A stretch of DNA of 64,000 nucleotides, taken from positions 11,712-75,711 of the forward strand of contig JAWLEA010000003.1 in NCBI GenBank assembly GCA_041686345.1. Reading direction: 5' to 3'. The notes beneath the pieces are model-generated. The model did no database searches. It was not told where the DNA came from and saw only the letters and a program-made list of their open reading frames with translations. How positions within the stretch are numbered: the first letter of the stretch is position 1; each line of letters opens with the position of its first letter. Origin of the DNA: JAQICJ01 sp041686345 (lineage in GTDB: Bacteria; Myxococcota_A; Polyangia; HGW-17). Made by a program: the position numbers and the translations under genes. Positions 47,988 through 58,100 of the stretch are shown one piece after another.

Positions 47988-48205
47988 TTTCCTGATAAAG
48001 CTTTTTAGCCAAATTTCGTCACACCGAGATATTTCCCTGCAAATACAACAAGATTTCACTATTCACAATTTCAGCTTGATTTTACCTCTCCAACCATCTA
48101 TAAATAGCTGACTGAGATTGGAGAGAACTTCAATGATTCAATCCATTCTTTCTCCAAGTTTATTGCATTTCAGCTTTTATTTTTAATCAGAGATGTTATA
48201 AAAAC

Positions 48206-48295
48206 GGAGAGATGTCCGAGTGGTCAAAGGAGCCTGATTCGAAATCAGGTGTACGGTTTACCGTACCGGGGGTTCGAATCCCTTTCTCTCCGCCA
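48206..48295 (+). tRNA. tRNA-Ser (CGA)
   Basis: A 7-bp acceptor stem GGAGAGA/TCTCTCC, a long variable arm typical of class II tRNA, anticodon stem CCTGA/TCAGG with loop TTCGAAA giving CGA, T arm GGGGGTTCGAATCCC, discriminator G and encoded CCA. Confidence 0.96.
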
Positions 48296-48315
48296 TTGGT
48301 TCTTTTAAAAACCAA

Positions 48316-48353
48316 CTATGAGCAATAAATTGCTCATAGATTTTATATTTTTT
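48316..48353 (+). terminator. Hairpin with T-rich tail between the tRNA-Ser genes
   Basis: A perfect 10-bp stem CTATGAGCAA/TTGCTCATAG with loop TAAA, followed by ATTTTATATTTTTT. It looks like an intrinsic terminator of the first tRNA gene. A second hairpin, CAATCGA/TCGATTG (48355-48372), abuts the next tRNA. Confidence 0.7.
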
Positions 48354-48373
48354 CCAATCGATTATTCGATTGA

Positions 48374-48461
48374 GGAGAGGTGTCCGAGTGGCCTAAGGAG
48401 CACGATTGGAAATCGTGTGTGCTTAACGGCACCGGGGGTTCGAATCCCCCTCTCTCCGCCA
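48374..48461 (+). tRNA. tRNA-Ser (GGA)
   Basis: Acceptor GGAGAGG/TCTCTCC with one G-U pair, anticodon stem CACGA/TCGTG with loop TTGGAAA giving GGA, a long variable arm, T arm and encoded CCA. It ends 3 bases before the SRP RNA. Confidence 0.96.
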
Positions 48462-48463
48462 TG

Positions 48464-48570
48464 ATCAGCCTTTGAGGCTTCAGGCGACGTAATCCGAGTG
48501 AATCCCGCCAGGTCCGGAAGGAAGCAACGGTAGCTTGGAAAGCGGGTGCCTGAAGCCTCAAAGGCTGATT
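48464..48570 (+). ncRNA. ffs: Bacterial small SRP RNA (4.5S)
   Basis: A perfect 21-bp terminal stem (48465-48485 with 48548-48568) encloses the conserved core GTCCGGAAGGAAGCAACGG that binds Ffh. The length of about 105 bases is the short Gram-negative form. It sits between tRNA-Ser and dnaX, a gene order common in bacteria; TTTTATC just after the stem could end transcription. Confidence 0.95.
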
Positions 48571-48601
48571 TTATCAACCCCAACCCCCAAATCAAATAAA
48601 A

Positions 48602-50461
48602 TTGTCTTATCTAGTATTAGCAAGAAGATACAGGCCTCAAACTTTTCAAGAACTTGTCGGGCAAGAACACATAGTTACCATCCTGACAAATGCACTCAAA
48701 TCAAAAAGAATTCACCATGCTTTTCTATTTACAGGGGCTCGAGGTACAGGCAAAACCTCAACTGCAAGGCTTCTGGCCAAAGCATTGAATTGTGTTGAAG
48801 GACCCACTTCCCAACCGTGCAACCAATGTTCCCATTGCCAGGATATTACCAACGGCAAAGATGTGGATGTTCTCGAAATAGACGGTGCAACCAATACAGG
48901 GGTGGAAAATGTCAGAAATCTGAGGGAAGATATTCGTTACCTTCCTTCAGGAGCAAGAAACAGAATCATCATTATCGATGAAGTCCACATGCTTACCATC
49001 AGCGCTTTCAATGCTCTTCTCAAAACCCTTGAAGAACCACCTGAACATATTGTTTTCATTTTCGCCACCACCGAACCACACAAAATACCGGCAACAATCT
49101 TGTCAAGGGTTCAGCGTTTTGATTTTAAAAGAGTCAAACTTCCAGCTCTCACTGAACATGTTCTCTCTGTGCTGGAAATGGAAAATTTTTCTATCACCAA
49201 AACTGCAGCCAGACTGGTTGCAATTGAAGGTCAGGGAAGTGTCAGAGATACTTTAAGCATTCTTGATCAGGTTCTTGCCAACCACGATGACAAAGAATCA
49301 GAAATCACAACCGAAGAAATAAAAAATGTCCTTGGAATTGTCGAAAACGATTTTTTTATCAACTTGATCCAAGCTGTTGTTCAAAGGAATGGAAATAAGA
49401 TTTTTTCTATTCTCAATCAGGTTTTTTACGATGGATACGATCTGGTACATTTTGCCAAATCTCTCGCCTATTTCACCCGTGATCTCCTGGTTGTAAAAAC
49501 CTGTGACGATCCGGAACCTCTTTTGACAACCAGCACTCAAAACACTCAAGAATTAAGCAATTTGACAACTTCTACCTCAACACAGCATCTTTATCAGATT
49601 TTCAATCATCTCTTTCGCAATCTTAATACAATTTCTCGCTCCCTTTCTCCAAAAAATTCACTGGAAATGGTGTTGATGGAACTGGTTCTTATTGAACCTC
49701 TCTTGCCCGTTGCAGATCTTGTCAACAAGCTTGATGCTCTTGAACATAAAACTCGTAAGGATATACCGGCCAAACCTCTGACTGAAAAAAAAAAGCCTGA
49801 ATTAGAAATTTCTGCTGATAACAAAAAAACTAAAGAAATAATCAGCAACAAAACCAACCAGACAACTAATGTCAAACAGCAAAAATCTGCAGTTAAAGAC
49901 ACCTCATCTTCCCAAGACACCGGCCATTACAACCATATCCTTGAATCTAATTCAAAAAAACAGACTAAATCTTCCCCTGACAAGATTGAAAATTTAACTT
50001 CCGCCAAAAAATTAACTGCTTTTACCAAATCAGATTGGGATAATATTCTTGATATTTTTCGCCGGAAAGATCCTTTACTTTTGGTTCACCTTGAACACTT
50101 CAGATTTAAAAAAGCCAATATTGATAATAATCGGATTGTCCTTCAACTTGACCTTCCTTCGGGTTTTGATCTTTCTCTTCAACATATAAATGATAATCGT
50201 AGATCAATAGAAAAAAAGTTCTCAAATGAATTATCTGTTCCTGTTAAATTTGAAATTTCTGAAACCACTGAAAAAATAAACTGGAAAAATATTCCAGAAG
50301 GTAAACCTGCTAATTTATCACAGGTAGAAGCATCAGCTCGCAACCAGGTTATCAAAGAAAAAAACATTGAGGAATCCATCAAAAACAATAAATTAGCCCG
50401 TCTACTCATCGATAATTTCGAGGGTAAAATTATTTCTCAAAAAAAACTCGATCAGAATTGA
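48602..50461 (+). CDS. dnaX: DNA polymerase III subunits gamma/tau
   Basis: 619 residues from a TTG, because family members begin MSYxVLARxYRP exactly here; no Shine-Dalgarno is visible, and the SRP RNA ends about 30 bases upstream. It is the clamp-loader ATPase: GARGTGKTSTARLLAKAL Walker A, four zinc cysteines (CxxxxCxxC region), IDEVHMLT Walker B and TTEPHKIPATILSRVQRF sensor. The C-terminal third is Lys/Ser-rich, then a short domain V. An A10 run at 49785-49794 is followed in the -1 frame by GCC TGA, which would yield a ~399-residue gamma form. It is followed by ybaB and recR. Confidence 0.96.
   Translation: MSYLVLARRYRPQTFQELVGQEHIVTILTNALKSKRIHHAFLFTGARGTGKTSTARLLAKALNCVEGPTSQPCNQCSHCQDITNGKDVDVLEIDGATNTGVENVRNLREDIRYLPSGARNRIIIIDEVHMLTISAFNALLKTLEEPPEHIVFIFATTEPHKIPATILSRVQRFDFKRVKLPALTEHVLSVLEMENFSITKTAARLVAIEGQGSVRDTLSILDQVLANHDDKESEITTEEIKNVLGIVENDFFINLIQAVVQRNGNKIFSILNQVFYDGYDLVHFAKSLAYFTRDLLVVKTCDDPEPLLTTSTQNTQELSNLTTSTSTQHLYQIFNHLFRNLNTISRSLSPKNSLEMVLMELVLIEPLLPVADLVNKLDALEHKTRKDIPAKPLTEKKKPELEISADNKKTKEIISNKTNQTTNVKQQKSAVKDTSSSQDTGHYNHILESNSKKQTKSSPDKIENLTSAKKLTAFTKSDWDNILDIFRRKDPLLLVHLEHFRFKKANIDNNRIVLQLDLPSGFDLSLQHINDNRRSIEKKFSNELSVPVKFEISETTEKINWKNIPEGKPANLSQVEASARNQVIKEKNIEESIKNNKLARLLIDNFEGKIISQKKLDQN
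49785..49794 (+). other. A10-G slippery site in dnaX
   Basis: Read in frame as GAA AAA AAA AAG CCT. After a -1 slip the next codons are GCC TGA. It contains A-AAA-AAG, the E. coli dnaX slip heptamer, and is also long enough for RNA-polymerase slippage as in Thermus. Confidence 0.7.
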
Positions 50462-50509
50462 ATTCCTAAAATTTTAATTTTGAAACAGGTACTACTCCAG
50501 GAGTCAATT

Positions 50510-50860
50510 ATGTCAGATAAATTTGATTTCAGCCAACTATCTTCATTGCTTCCCTCCATGGGACAAATGCAGGAAAAAATGAAAAATATGGAAAGCAAAC
50601 TCGCCAAAGTTTATCTATCCGGTGAAGCTGGAGGTGGACTCGTCAAAGTAACTGCCAATGCCAACCTTAAAGTCAAAGAGATAGAAATAGATGAAAAATT
50701 GCAGGAAATGGATGATCCTGAAATGATGTGTGATCTGATTGCAGCCGCTGTAAACATTACCCTTGATAAATGCAAAGCCAAAGCTCAACAAGTCACCATG
50801 GAAGAACTCGGTCCCCTTGCTTCAATTCTTAAAAATTCACCCTTCGGGGGAACCCTTTAA
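50510..50860 (+). CDS. ybaB: YbaB/EbfC family nucleoid-associated protein
   Basis: 116 residues from the ATG at 50510, which has AGGAG 7 bases upstream; the longer frame starting at 50480 is rejected. It has the family's helical Met/Gln-rich N-terminus (GQMQEKMKNMESKL) and GEAGGGLVKVTANANLKV, the DNA-binding dimer fold. It sits between dnaX and recR as in most bacteria. Confidence 0.93.
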   Translation: MSDKFDFSQLSSLLPSMGQMQEKMKNMESKLAKVYLSGEAGGGLVKVTANANLKVKEIEIDEKLQEMDDPEMMCDLIAAAVNITLDKCKAKAQQVTMEELGPLASILKNSPFGGTL

Positions 50861-50871
50861 ATTATAAAATC

Positions 50872-51465
50872 ATGTTGCCACCAGCTTTTGACAATCTCAT
50901 CAAATCATTGAGTCGTCTTCCGGGTATCGGCAAAAAAACCGCAAGGCGTCTTGCTTTTTTTCTGATTGATTCACCCGAATTGGGCAAAGATCTAAGTAAA
51001 GCTCTGATTGCTCTCCCCGGAATAAATAATTGCCAAATCTGTGGTTTTTATTGTGGTGAGGATTCTATCTGTTCTATTTGCAATAATCCTTCTCGAAACA
51101 GTGAAATTCTTTGCATCGTCTCCAAACCTCAAGACATGATGGCCATAGAATCCAGCGGCTCCTTCAAAGGCAGATACCATATTCTTTTTGGCAATATCTC
51201 TCCTCTTGACGGGATAACTCCGGATGATATAAAACTTCAAGAATTGGAAAAAAGAATTGCAGAAGAAAATATTCAAGAATTAATCTTGGCTCTTGATTCC
51301 ACAGTTGACGGAGAAACCACCTCCCAATACATTTTTGAATTATTCAAAGATTCTGTCAAAATCAGCAGAATTGCTGCAGGAATTCCTTTTGGCGGAGAAC
51401 TTGAATATACCGATAAAATCACAATTACCAGAGCTCTTTCCCGACGAACCTCCCTTGAAGATTAA
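50872..51465 (+). CDS. recR: Recombination mediator RecR
   Basis: 197 residues, the standard length. N-terminal HhH (LPGIGKKTARRLAFFL), a four-Cys zinc finger (CQICGFYC with CSIC), TOPRIM domain with ALDSTVDGETT, and the C-terminal AAGIPFGGELEYTDKITITRAL. With RecO it helps load RecA at gaps. Start 12 bases after ybaB. Confidence 0.97.
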   Translation: MLPPAFDNLIKSLSRLPGIGKKTARRLAFFLIDSPELGKDLSKALIALPGINNCQICGFYCGEDSICSICNNPSRNSEILCIVSKPQDMMAIESSGSFKGRYHILFGNISPLDGITPDDIKLQELEKRIAEENIQELILALDSTVDGETTSQYIFELFKDSVKISRIAAGIPFGGELEYTDKITITRALSRRTSLED

Positions 51466-51581
51466 CCAGTTTGCTCAGTTAAATACCAAATTTAATTTCT
51501 TTGTTTGATTTATTTATGAAAGGGGAAGGATGAAAAAGTAAGGAGAGCGAAAATAATTTGGAGCAGTGGCAAACGGAGGAA

Positions 51582-52142
51582 TTAGCCACCCCTCGTTTTG
51601 ACAATAGCAAAACTGAACCTTAGATATCGAGCTCTGACAGCTGTTTTCAAAACTTGATCCACAAGTTTCCAGGGTATTTTGGTATCAGCTGCAATAAAGG
51701 CTTCACCCTGAAACTTTTTGGAACTTATCTGCTTTGATTCAATTTCTTTGTTTCTCAGATCGTCAAGCCTGTCCTTGAGATTTTTGATAATATATCCATT
51801 AGGTGCATCCTGGGAAGAAATACTGAGATTATTTATAGTAATAATCTTTTTGCCCTTCACTACAATACTGGTGCGGGAAATCTGGATGTCGACAGATTCT
51901 ACCATGTTGCTCATGGAGGTTGATTTGGGGATCATCAACTCATTCTTCTTCTGAGGAACACTCATGGGATCTGAACCGTAACTTTTGAGCAGGAAAATGA
52001 GAATAATAGTAAGAGCATCCATTAGGGAGGTAATCGCTAAAGGATTATCTTCATCCTTTTTATTTCTTCTCGCTGCCTTTTTTTCAGCCAATTTTTTGGC
52101 TATTGCCTCTTCTTCGGCTGTTCTTAAATCATTGTTGTACAT
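51582..52142 (-). CDS. ExbD/TolR-type protein, Asp form (AglQ/S-like)
   Basis: 186 residues. One membrane helix near residues 38-60: ITSLMDALTIILIFLLKSY, with the conserved Asp that carries protons in ExbD/TolR/MotB-type channels. The periplasmic part is a TolR-like fold (AFIAADTKIPWKLVDQVLK). It is the last gene of the ExbB-ExbD-ExbD set, which corresponds to AglR plus AglQ and AglS of the Myxococcus gliding motor. Which of the two Agl names fits cannot be told by eye. Confidence 0.88.
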   Translation of the reverse strand: MYNNDLRTAEEEAIAKKLAEKKAARRNKKDEDNPLAITSLMDALTIILIFLLKSYGSDPMSVPQKKNELMIPKSTSMSNMVESVDIQISRTSIVVKGKKIITINNLSISSQDAPNGYIIKNLKDRLDDLRNKEIESKQISSKKFQGEAFIAADTKIPWKLVDQVLKTAVRARYLRFSFAIVKTRGG

Positions 52143-52199
52143 TAATTCAGCTCCTTTGATTAAGCCTGCTCGGGATGATTATTTATCACAGAATCTGTA

Positions 52200-52826
52200 C
52201 TAGCGACCCAGTGCGGCCAAGGGAAACATGCAATTTCCGCGTAATTCCCATTTTTTTTTCCCTTGTGGTTTCTTGAAACTGCAAACCAGACTGCCACTTT
52301 CCAGGCCTTCAAGATCACCTTTGGCCTCATTGGGTAACTCTCTACTGGCATCAAGGGTGTGAACTACTACATCGTATTCAATTTGATCCTGGGGCCTTAT
52401 GGTTACTTTACCCCAATCAGCGAAAGCCGCATCTTTTTTGGTGCGATTATTTTTGTAGTTCGGCTTATACAGTTTGGTATAAAGATACTTTTGTAATTTA
52501 TCATATCTGTATTTCTTTTCACCACCAGAATGAATTACCGCAATACAAGGCTGTCCGTTATTCTTGCGATCTGGGCATACTGAACCTTTTTTGGTTGATA
52601 TATAGTATCCCTCTTGGGTTATATCTATGACAAGTCCCATTACTTTCTTGTCTTTATCCTTTTTCTTATCCTTTACACGCGACTTTCTGGGTGTATCTAC
52701 AAGAATGATACCAATCTGAATAAATTGTGCACTCAGGAGAAGAAAAGGAATAAGCAGGCAAAGCAGATTCATAATCGGCATTAAATTGATGTCTTCCAAA
52801 TCATCTTCTAATTCGAATTTTGCCAT
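52200..52826 (-). CDS. ExbD/TolR-type protein, Asn in place of the key Asp
   Basis: 208 residues. The N-terminal membrane segment reads INLMPIMNLLCLLIPFLL: the helix has the family pattern but the proton-carrying Asp is replaced by Asn. The periplasmic part is basic and has an insertion with a Cys pair (GSVCPDRKNNGQPC), then the TolR-like core (IEYDVVVHTLDASREL) and two further Cys. It follows exbB and precedes the Asp-bearing exbD. Confidence 0.85.
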   Translation of the reverse strand: MAKFELEDDLEDINLMPIMNLLCLLIPFLLLSAQFIQIGIILVDTPRKSRVKDKKKDKDKKVMGLVIDITQEGYYISTKKGSVCPDRKNNGQPCIAVIHSGGEKKYRYDKLQKYLYTKLYKPNYKNNRTKKDAAFADWGKVTIRPQDQIEYDVVVHTLDASRELPNEAKGDLEGLESGSLVCSFKKPQGKKKWELRGNCMFPLAALGR

Positions 52827-52918
52827 TTAAGATCTCCTTAACTTCAGATTTGAAGCTTGCCGATTTTTCCATGAGGAAAATCGGTATAATTATAAATTAT
52901 AAACAAATATTTTATGCC

Positions 52919-53554
52919 TTATCTTGCTCTGCTGAGTCTTCTGGCAAGATAGTTGTCAAGCTTGGTAGAAAAAAGTTCTACATCGTTGAGAATTTTCTTG
53001 GTGAAACCCATGAGAAGAAGATGGCCAGTAAGACAGGGAACAGCAACAATAAGACCGAAAGCAGTAGTGTTCATGGCAACAGCAATACCATGGGAAAGAA
53101 CAGCACTTCTGTTTTCTGGAGTTGCAGTACCAAGAGCATCAAACGCCTGGATCATACCAAGAATAGTACCAAGCAAACCACAAAGAGTAGCAATGTTGGC
53201 TACACCCTGGAGTGCAGGAGTTCTTTTGGATACTTCGGGACCAACTTCAAGTTTTGCTTCTTCAATTGCTGCTGATACAGCCATTGGACCTTCACTGTAC
53301 TTGGTAAGACCGGCTTTGATAACTCTGGGAAGAGCTGCAGTGGGAGCCGCATTACAAAGCTTGATAGCTTGATCTATGTTGTTAGAGCCAACCAATTGCA
53401 TAATTTGACTCATAAATGCTTCTGCGTTGATGTTGTACCTGAAAAGGAGAAAGATTGCTCTCTCGATGATGATTGCAATTCCGAATGCAGATGCAAAAAG
53501 AATTACGTACATAAATTCACCACCGTCTACAAATGCTTTTGCTAGACCGCTCAT
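52919..53554 (-). CDS. MotA/TolQ/ExbB proton channel protein (AglR-like)
   Basis: 211 residues, GGAGG 9 bases upstream. Three membrane helices. The long cytoplasmic loop leads into TPALQGVANIATLCGLLGTILGMIQAF, and then AVAMNTTAFGLIVAVPCL, where the Thr residues of the ion path lie. With two ExbD subunits it should use the proton gradient to drive the envelope machine coded upstream. About 190 bases separate it from the small secreted protein gene, room for its own promoter, though I see none clearly. Confidence 0.92.
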   Translation of the reverse strand: MSGLAKAFVDGGEFMYVILFASAFGIAIIIERAIFLLFRYNINAEAFMSQIMQLVGSNNIDQAIKLCNAAPTAALPRVIKAGLTKYSEGPMAVSAAIEEAKLEVGPEVSKRTPALQGVANIATLCGLLGTILGMIQAFDALGTATPENRSAVLSHGIAVAMNTTAFGLIVAVPCLTGHLLLMGFTKKILNDVELFSTKLDNYLARRLSRAR

Positions 53555-53747
53555 ATTATTATTCCTCCGTATTGGGCCATGATGCCCGGGTTAATAGAAA
53601 AAAAATCGTTAAAAAATTAATATAAAATTACTACAAAATAATCGTGGTTAAATCAATAGAGAAATGAAATAAAATCTGCTTCTCATTCCTCGGGCTAGTT
53701 TATAACCTATTTTGGGGAACTTTAAAACAAAAAAACCGCAATTTTCT

Positions 53748-53987
53748 TTAAAATGGTCCAGAAGAAAGGGAATTATGTATTTTTATTAAAAAATCTCGAA
53801 AAAAACGAGGGTCTTTTTCATCCCATTTCCAAAAACTGCTGTATTCCCAAGCTCGAAATATTTCAAATTTAGGTTTTGGGATCTGAACCTCAATTGCATC
53901 ATTTGATTGGGCATGAACCTGGGGTAAATCGTAAAACATTCCCAATAAGGCAAACAGTGTAAGTGAAAATAAAATTTTTTTAAACAT
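53748..53987 (-). CDS. Small secreted protein, counterpart of the one at 26991
   Basis: 79 residues with a signal peptide ending VHAQ. The mature part has FEIFRAWEYSSFWKWDEKD and ends FFRDFLIKIHNSLSSGPF. The closing segment resembles that of the small protein next to the GltG-like gene. Starts about 9 bases after the TPR lipoprotein stop, so the two are an operon. Function unknown. Confidence 0.65.
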   Translation of the reverse strand: MFKKILFSLTLFALLGMFYDLPQVHAQSNDAIEVQIPKPKFEIFRAWEYSSFWKWDEKDPRFFRDFLIKIHNSLSSGPF

Positions 53988-53995
53988 AAAATTAC

Positions 53996-55147
53996 CTATT
54001 TTTTGCTTTTAGCCGTTTTTATCCAGCTCAGCAGAATTTTTTCCAAATGTTTGTCGCTGCTTTTATTGCGACGCATATATGAAATATATTTGCCTGCATG
54101 TTTAATTACCAGATCAGCTCTGTCTCTTTTCGAAAGGTTGCCCAAATCAGGAACTTTATCCCACCTTGAATAGATTAGAGCCAGATTGTAGTGACAATTA
54201 TGGCACTTGGAATTCAAGGTATTGAGAATATAATTCAATTTTTTCTCAGCTTTGGCATATTCGCCGGTTTTCAAATAAGCAACACTGAGATTAAACTGGT
54301 ATTTCCAATTGTTTTTAAGCTTGTCAGAATTACTCCGACCGGCACTTTCAAGAAGGTGCAGACCTTTTTGATGTTCTCCTCTTTCAAGGGCCAAACTACC
54401 TTTGATGAATTTAACCATGGGCATTGAAGAGGCTGCTTTGGTGGCAAACTCTTTTTTGGCCCGTGACATTTGTGTTTCACTCTTCAGCAAAAAACCTTTT
54501 TTTCGGTATTCTCTTGCTAATTTCAAGTGATAACGACCTTTGAGCAGATGATAAAAACCCGAAGGTTTGGTGGGAGGATTCATCTTTTGACGAATTTCTT
54601 TGATTCTATCGAGAGCAGCGAGCATTTTTCCGTATCTTTCCAGTTGAAACTGGGCTCTGGCTATAATTTGAACTGTCTCAATATGGTTGTAATTAACCCC
54701 AAGAATCTTGCTACAAAGCTTTATTGCTTTTTCAAGGGAATTTTTATCACCTTTTTGCAGAAGTGAACGAGCTTTTCTCAGATTTTTCCTGAGTTTCTTT
54801 TTCAGTTTCTGCTCTTTACTGATTCTGTTGTCTGTTTTGGTTTGCTCACCGGGTTTTTTGTTTGAACTACCCGCCTCTTCTGCATCTGTTTTATCGAGAG
54901 TCTGATCATTTTCAAGTTTATTTCCGGATTTTTCGTCAGAATAATCTTGTGTTTGTTCCCCTGATGAACTGCTTGTTTGATCTTCTTGGTCAACTTTGTC
55001 GTTTTTTTGGCTATTTTGGGTTTTATCATTCTTGCTGTCAGGAACAGTTTTTCCCTTTTTTTTGGATTTACATCCCATTGTCAACAAGGAAATAAAGACT
55101 ATTGCCAAAATAATTAAGAAATTTGATTTGAATTTATAAAGTTGCAT
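53996..55147 (-). CDS. TPR-repeat lipoprotein (possibly GltE-like)
   Basis: 383 residues from the ATG at 55147; a TTG 30 bases upstream also opens the frame but would put charged residues before the signal. The lipobox is LTMGC, followed by a long Asp/Lys/Gln/Ser-rich linker. From about residue 130 there are TPR-like helix pairs (LLQKGDKNSLEKAIKLCSKI, HYNLALIYSRWDKV). Myxobacterial gliding loci carry a TPR lipoprotein (GltE/AglT) of similar size; the equivalence is inferred from context. The Shine-Dalgarno is weak. Confidence 0.75.
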   Translation of the reverse strand: MQLYKFKSNFLIILAIVFISLLTMGCKSKKKGKTVPDSKNDKTQNSQKNDKVDQEDQTSSSSGEQTQDYSDEKSGNKLENDQTLDKTDAEEAGSSNKKPGEQTKTDNRISKEQKLKKKLRKNLRKARSLLQKGDKNSLEKAIKLCSKILGVNYNHIETVQIIARAQFQLERYGKMLAALDRIKEIRQKMNPPTKPSGFYHLLKGRYHLKLAREYRKKGFLLKSETQMSRAKKEFATKAASSMPMVKFIKGSLALERGEHQKGLHLLESAGRSNSDKLKNNWKYQFNLSVAYLKTGEYAKAEKKLNYILNTLNSKCHNCHYNLALIYSRWDKVPDLGNLSKRDRADLVIKHAGKYISYMRRNKSSDKHLEKILLSWIKTAKSKK

Positions 55148-55186
55148 ATTAACACCAGTAGCGAAATCAGACAGCAATTAAAGGGA

Positions 55187-58100
55187 CTATTTTACCAGTT
55201 CCAGTTTGGGTTCATAAATATCACCAAAGCCTTTACCTTCGGAAATAATTTTATGGTAGTTTTCATAGGCTTCAATAATATATTTGCTGCTGATATTTTC
55301 GCTTTTCACAATTTTGTGAAGTTCTTTGTATGTTTTTGTATATTCGGATTTCAACTTATCAAGAGGAATTATCTCCTTGTCAACTGTTTTACGCCCTTCC
55401 TTCAAGGTATAACTCCTCTGGTAGTAGGTCCTGCGTTTATAGTCGAGGAAACATTGAAGATTTTCTTTTTTGGTAGCTTTGGGGCAACCTGCCTCTTTAA
55501 GTTTGGCATCGGGATCTTCTTCATATTCAGCTTTGCTTAATTTCTTCAAATAAGGTGCATCCTGGAAAAATTTGATTCCATATCTGAGAAGTCTCATTTT
55601 TAAAACAAGCAGATCCGCCTTGATTTTGGCCACTTGCCGTCTGAGATAACCCTTTTGCTCTGTATACCAACTATAGTCGTCAGCTCTGTTCTCAACTGAC
55701 TGAGATACATTGTAGGTTAAAGCCAAGGCATTATTTGAGGGTAGCATGATGCTGAGTATAGCCATCTGACCAAGAGGCTGCAAAATCTGTTGAAGATCTT
55801 CAAAAGTCAACTGAGGTTTTGTTTTAGTAATCTTCACCAGTTTTTTGTAGGTTTTTTCAAGTTGGTCAAGCAAAGAAACTGGATTTTCGCTGTATTGCTT
55901 CTTCAACTCCGCCAATGTCTTTTTCATTTTGGGCAGAAATTTATCCATGTATTTTTTGGTCTGCTTTGGATAATCTTTGGAAAAATCCCCCGATAATTCT
56001 TGAATCCGTTTCTGATAATTTTTAATGTCTTTTTGAGAAAGAATAAGTTTGGTAAGTGCTTTCTGAAAACCAACCTTTTTTAAATCCTTGATAAATTTGG
56101 GGTATTTTTTATTATATTTTTTGAAAAGCTTGTAATATTTAAGCAGATCTTTTTGGGAAAGAACCTTGGATTTATTTTGATGCGCCTGAATCTTTTGAAG
56201 AGCATCGATAAATTCTTTTATTTCATCTACATATTGTTGTTTTGCCTTTTCCAGTTTTTTATTGAGCTTTTTAACCTTTTTCTGCAAAGCTTCACTCTGT
56301 CCGGAAACCTTTTTTTGCAATTCAATCAGTTCGAGCTGGGCATCCTGATACAAACCAAGAGCTTGCGGCTGCTTTTCTGGGAAGGGATTTTCAACTTTTT
56401 CATATTCTTCATTGATAAATTTAATCAAAGCCTCCCCGTAGTAAATAACGGCATAACCAGGATTCAACTGGGGTTTGGCAAGGAAATTCTTTTCATATAA
56501 TTCTTTGTATTGTTCAAGATATTTGGAATATTCTTCCTTGGCTTGAGTCCAACTTGCAGAACCTGGTCTGCTTTTTTCAATAATTCTGTTCCAGGTTGAA
56601 GCTTTCTGGTAAATCAGGTTCAACCTTTTTTTCCACATGGATTCATATTTGTCTGAAGTGAGATAAACTTTTTTGCCGTCTCTGGTCTTTTCGGTGAATA
56701 TTTTGGAAAGTGGCAAATATCTGTTGTATACACTCTCCATCTTTTCTATTTTTTTGAGGGCATTTTTCAGGGTAAGAGTGGAAACTTTTGATTCAAAAGC
56801 ATTTCTCAACTCAAGATTGAACATCATTTCCTGGTAATATATTTTTTTATCAGTTACTACTGCCTGGCAATTTCCGGCGTTACAATCCCAGTACACTTTG
56901 AAATACTTATCTATTTCATCTTTTTTAACATCAAGCTCAGTTGCCAATTTTTCGTAGGCATCTTTTTCGGGTACTTCAAATTTTGCTTGATATTGCCTTT
57001 TGCCTATATCAAAAACATCAACCAGTTTATTCCCTTGTTCCATCATTTCCTGCCGATATTCCCTGCCCCTTGATTTATAGATCCAGAATATCTTTTCTTC
57101 CGCCATGAACTTGAACTGGCTACGTTTGGCCTTTTTGACTCTGTCATCTTTTCTGATTTTCCAGGTTCCCCTGGAGCCGGTTTTTGCCAGTTCTCTCCAC
57201 ATCAGAATGGCATTTTTATCGTCAAAAGCTCGAGAGTATGCCTCGGCCAATTCATAATAAATAATTTCCTTATAGCCCTTGCTTTCTGCGATGGCGAAAA
57301 CATCTTTTTTTCTTTTGATGGTTTCGAGGGTTTCAATAGCACCTTTGAAATCGCCAAGTTCTTTTTTGGCCTTGTAGATATTCCAATAAATTCCAAACAG
57401 GTTGCGAAATCTTTCTTTTTTTTCTTCCTCATTTTTTGGCTTCTGATCAAGAACTTTTTTAACCAGAACTTCATAGTGAGCCAGAGCTTTTTTCCATTTT
57501 TCAGGATCATTTTTTTTCTTTTCTTTGGCTTCCTTAGCTTCATCAAAACTTTTTTGGGAAGTTCTCACCAACTCGTTTAATTCGAGTTTAGCTATCATAT
57601 CCATTAATTCACGATGTTTTTCATCGCCACCGCATTTCTTTTTCTCCAACTCGGCTATGACGGCATTCCTTTTCTTTTTGAATTCGGTTTGTTTTTCCGG
57701 CGGATAATATTGGTGTTTATAGGTGAGAAAAATATCGTAACTGGCAGAATAGGCGGTATCATTATCGCAATAGTCTTCAAGAATTTGATTATAATATTTT
57801 CTTGCCTTTTCAAGATGTTGATATTTAAGATATATTCTGGCTATTTTATATAAAAACACCGGGGAGTTTTCATCATCCGGAAACAATTTCATGTAAATTT
57901 TGGCATCAGAAATGTAACTTTTGTATTTTTCGGGAATTTCCTGGGGATTGAACTTGAATCGCACTGATTCTTCTTTTTGGGGATCAAAAGGATATTCGGG
58001 ATCTTTGTATTCCAACTTGTCCATATAAAGATAGTTGATAACCGCTGCCGCATTTTTGCGCCATTGATTGCTCAAATGAGAATCTCTGACCTTTCTTCCC

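Noticed and set aside
48086..48125. Long-range inverted repeat CTCTCCAA/TTGGAGAG before tRNA-Ser
   Set aside because: The loop is over 20 bases and no T run follows; it may reflect chance similarity, so not called as a terminator.
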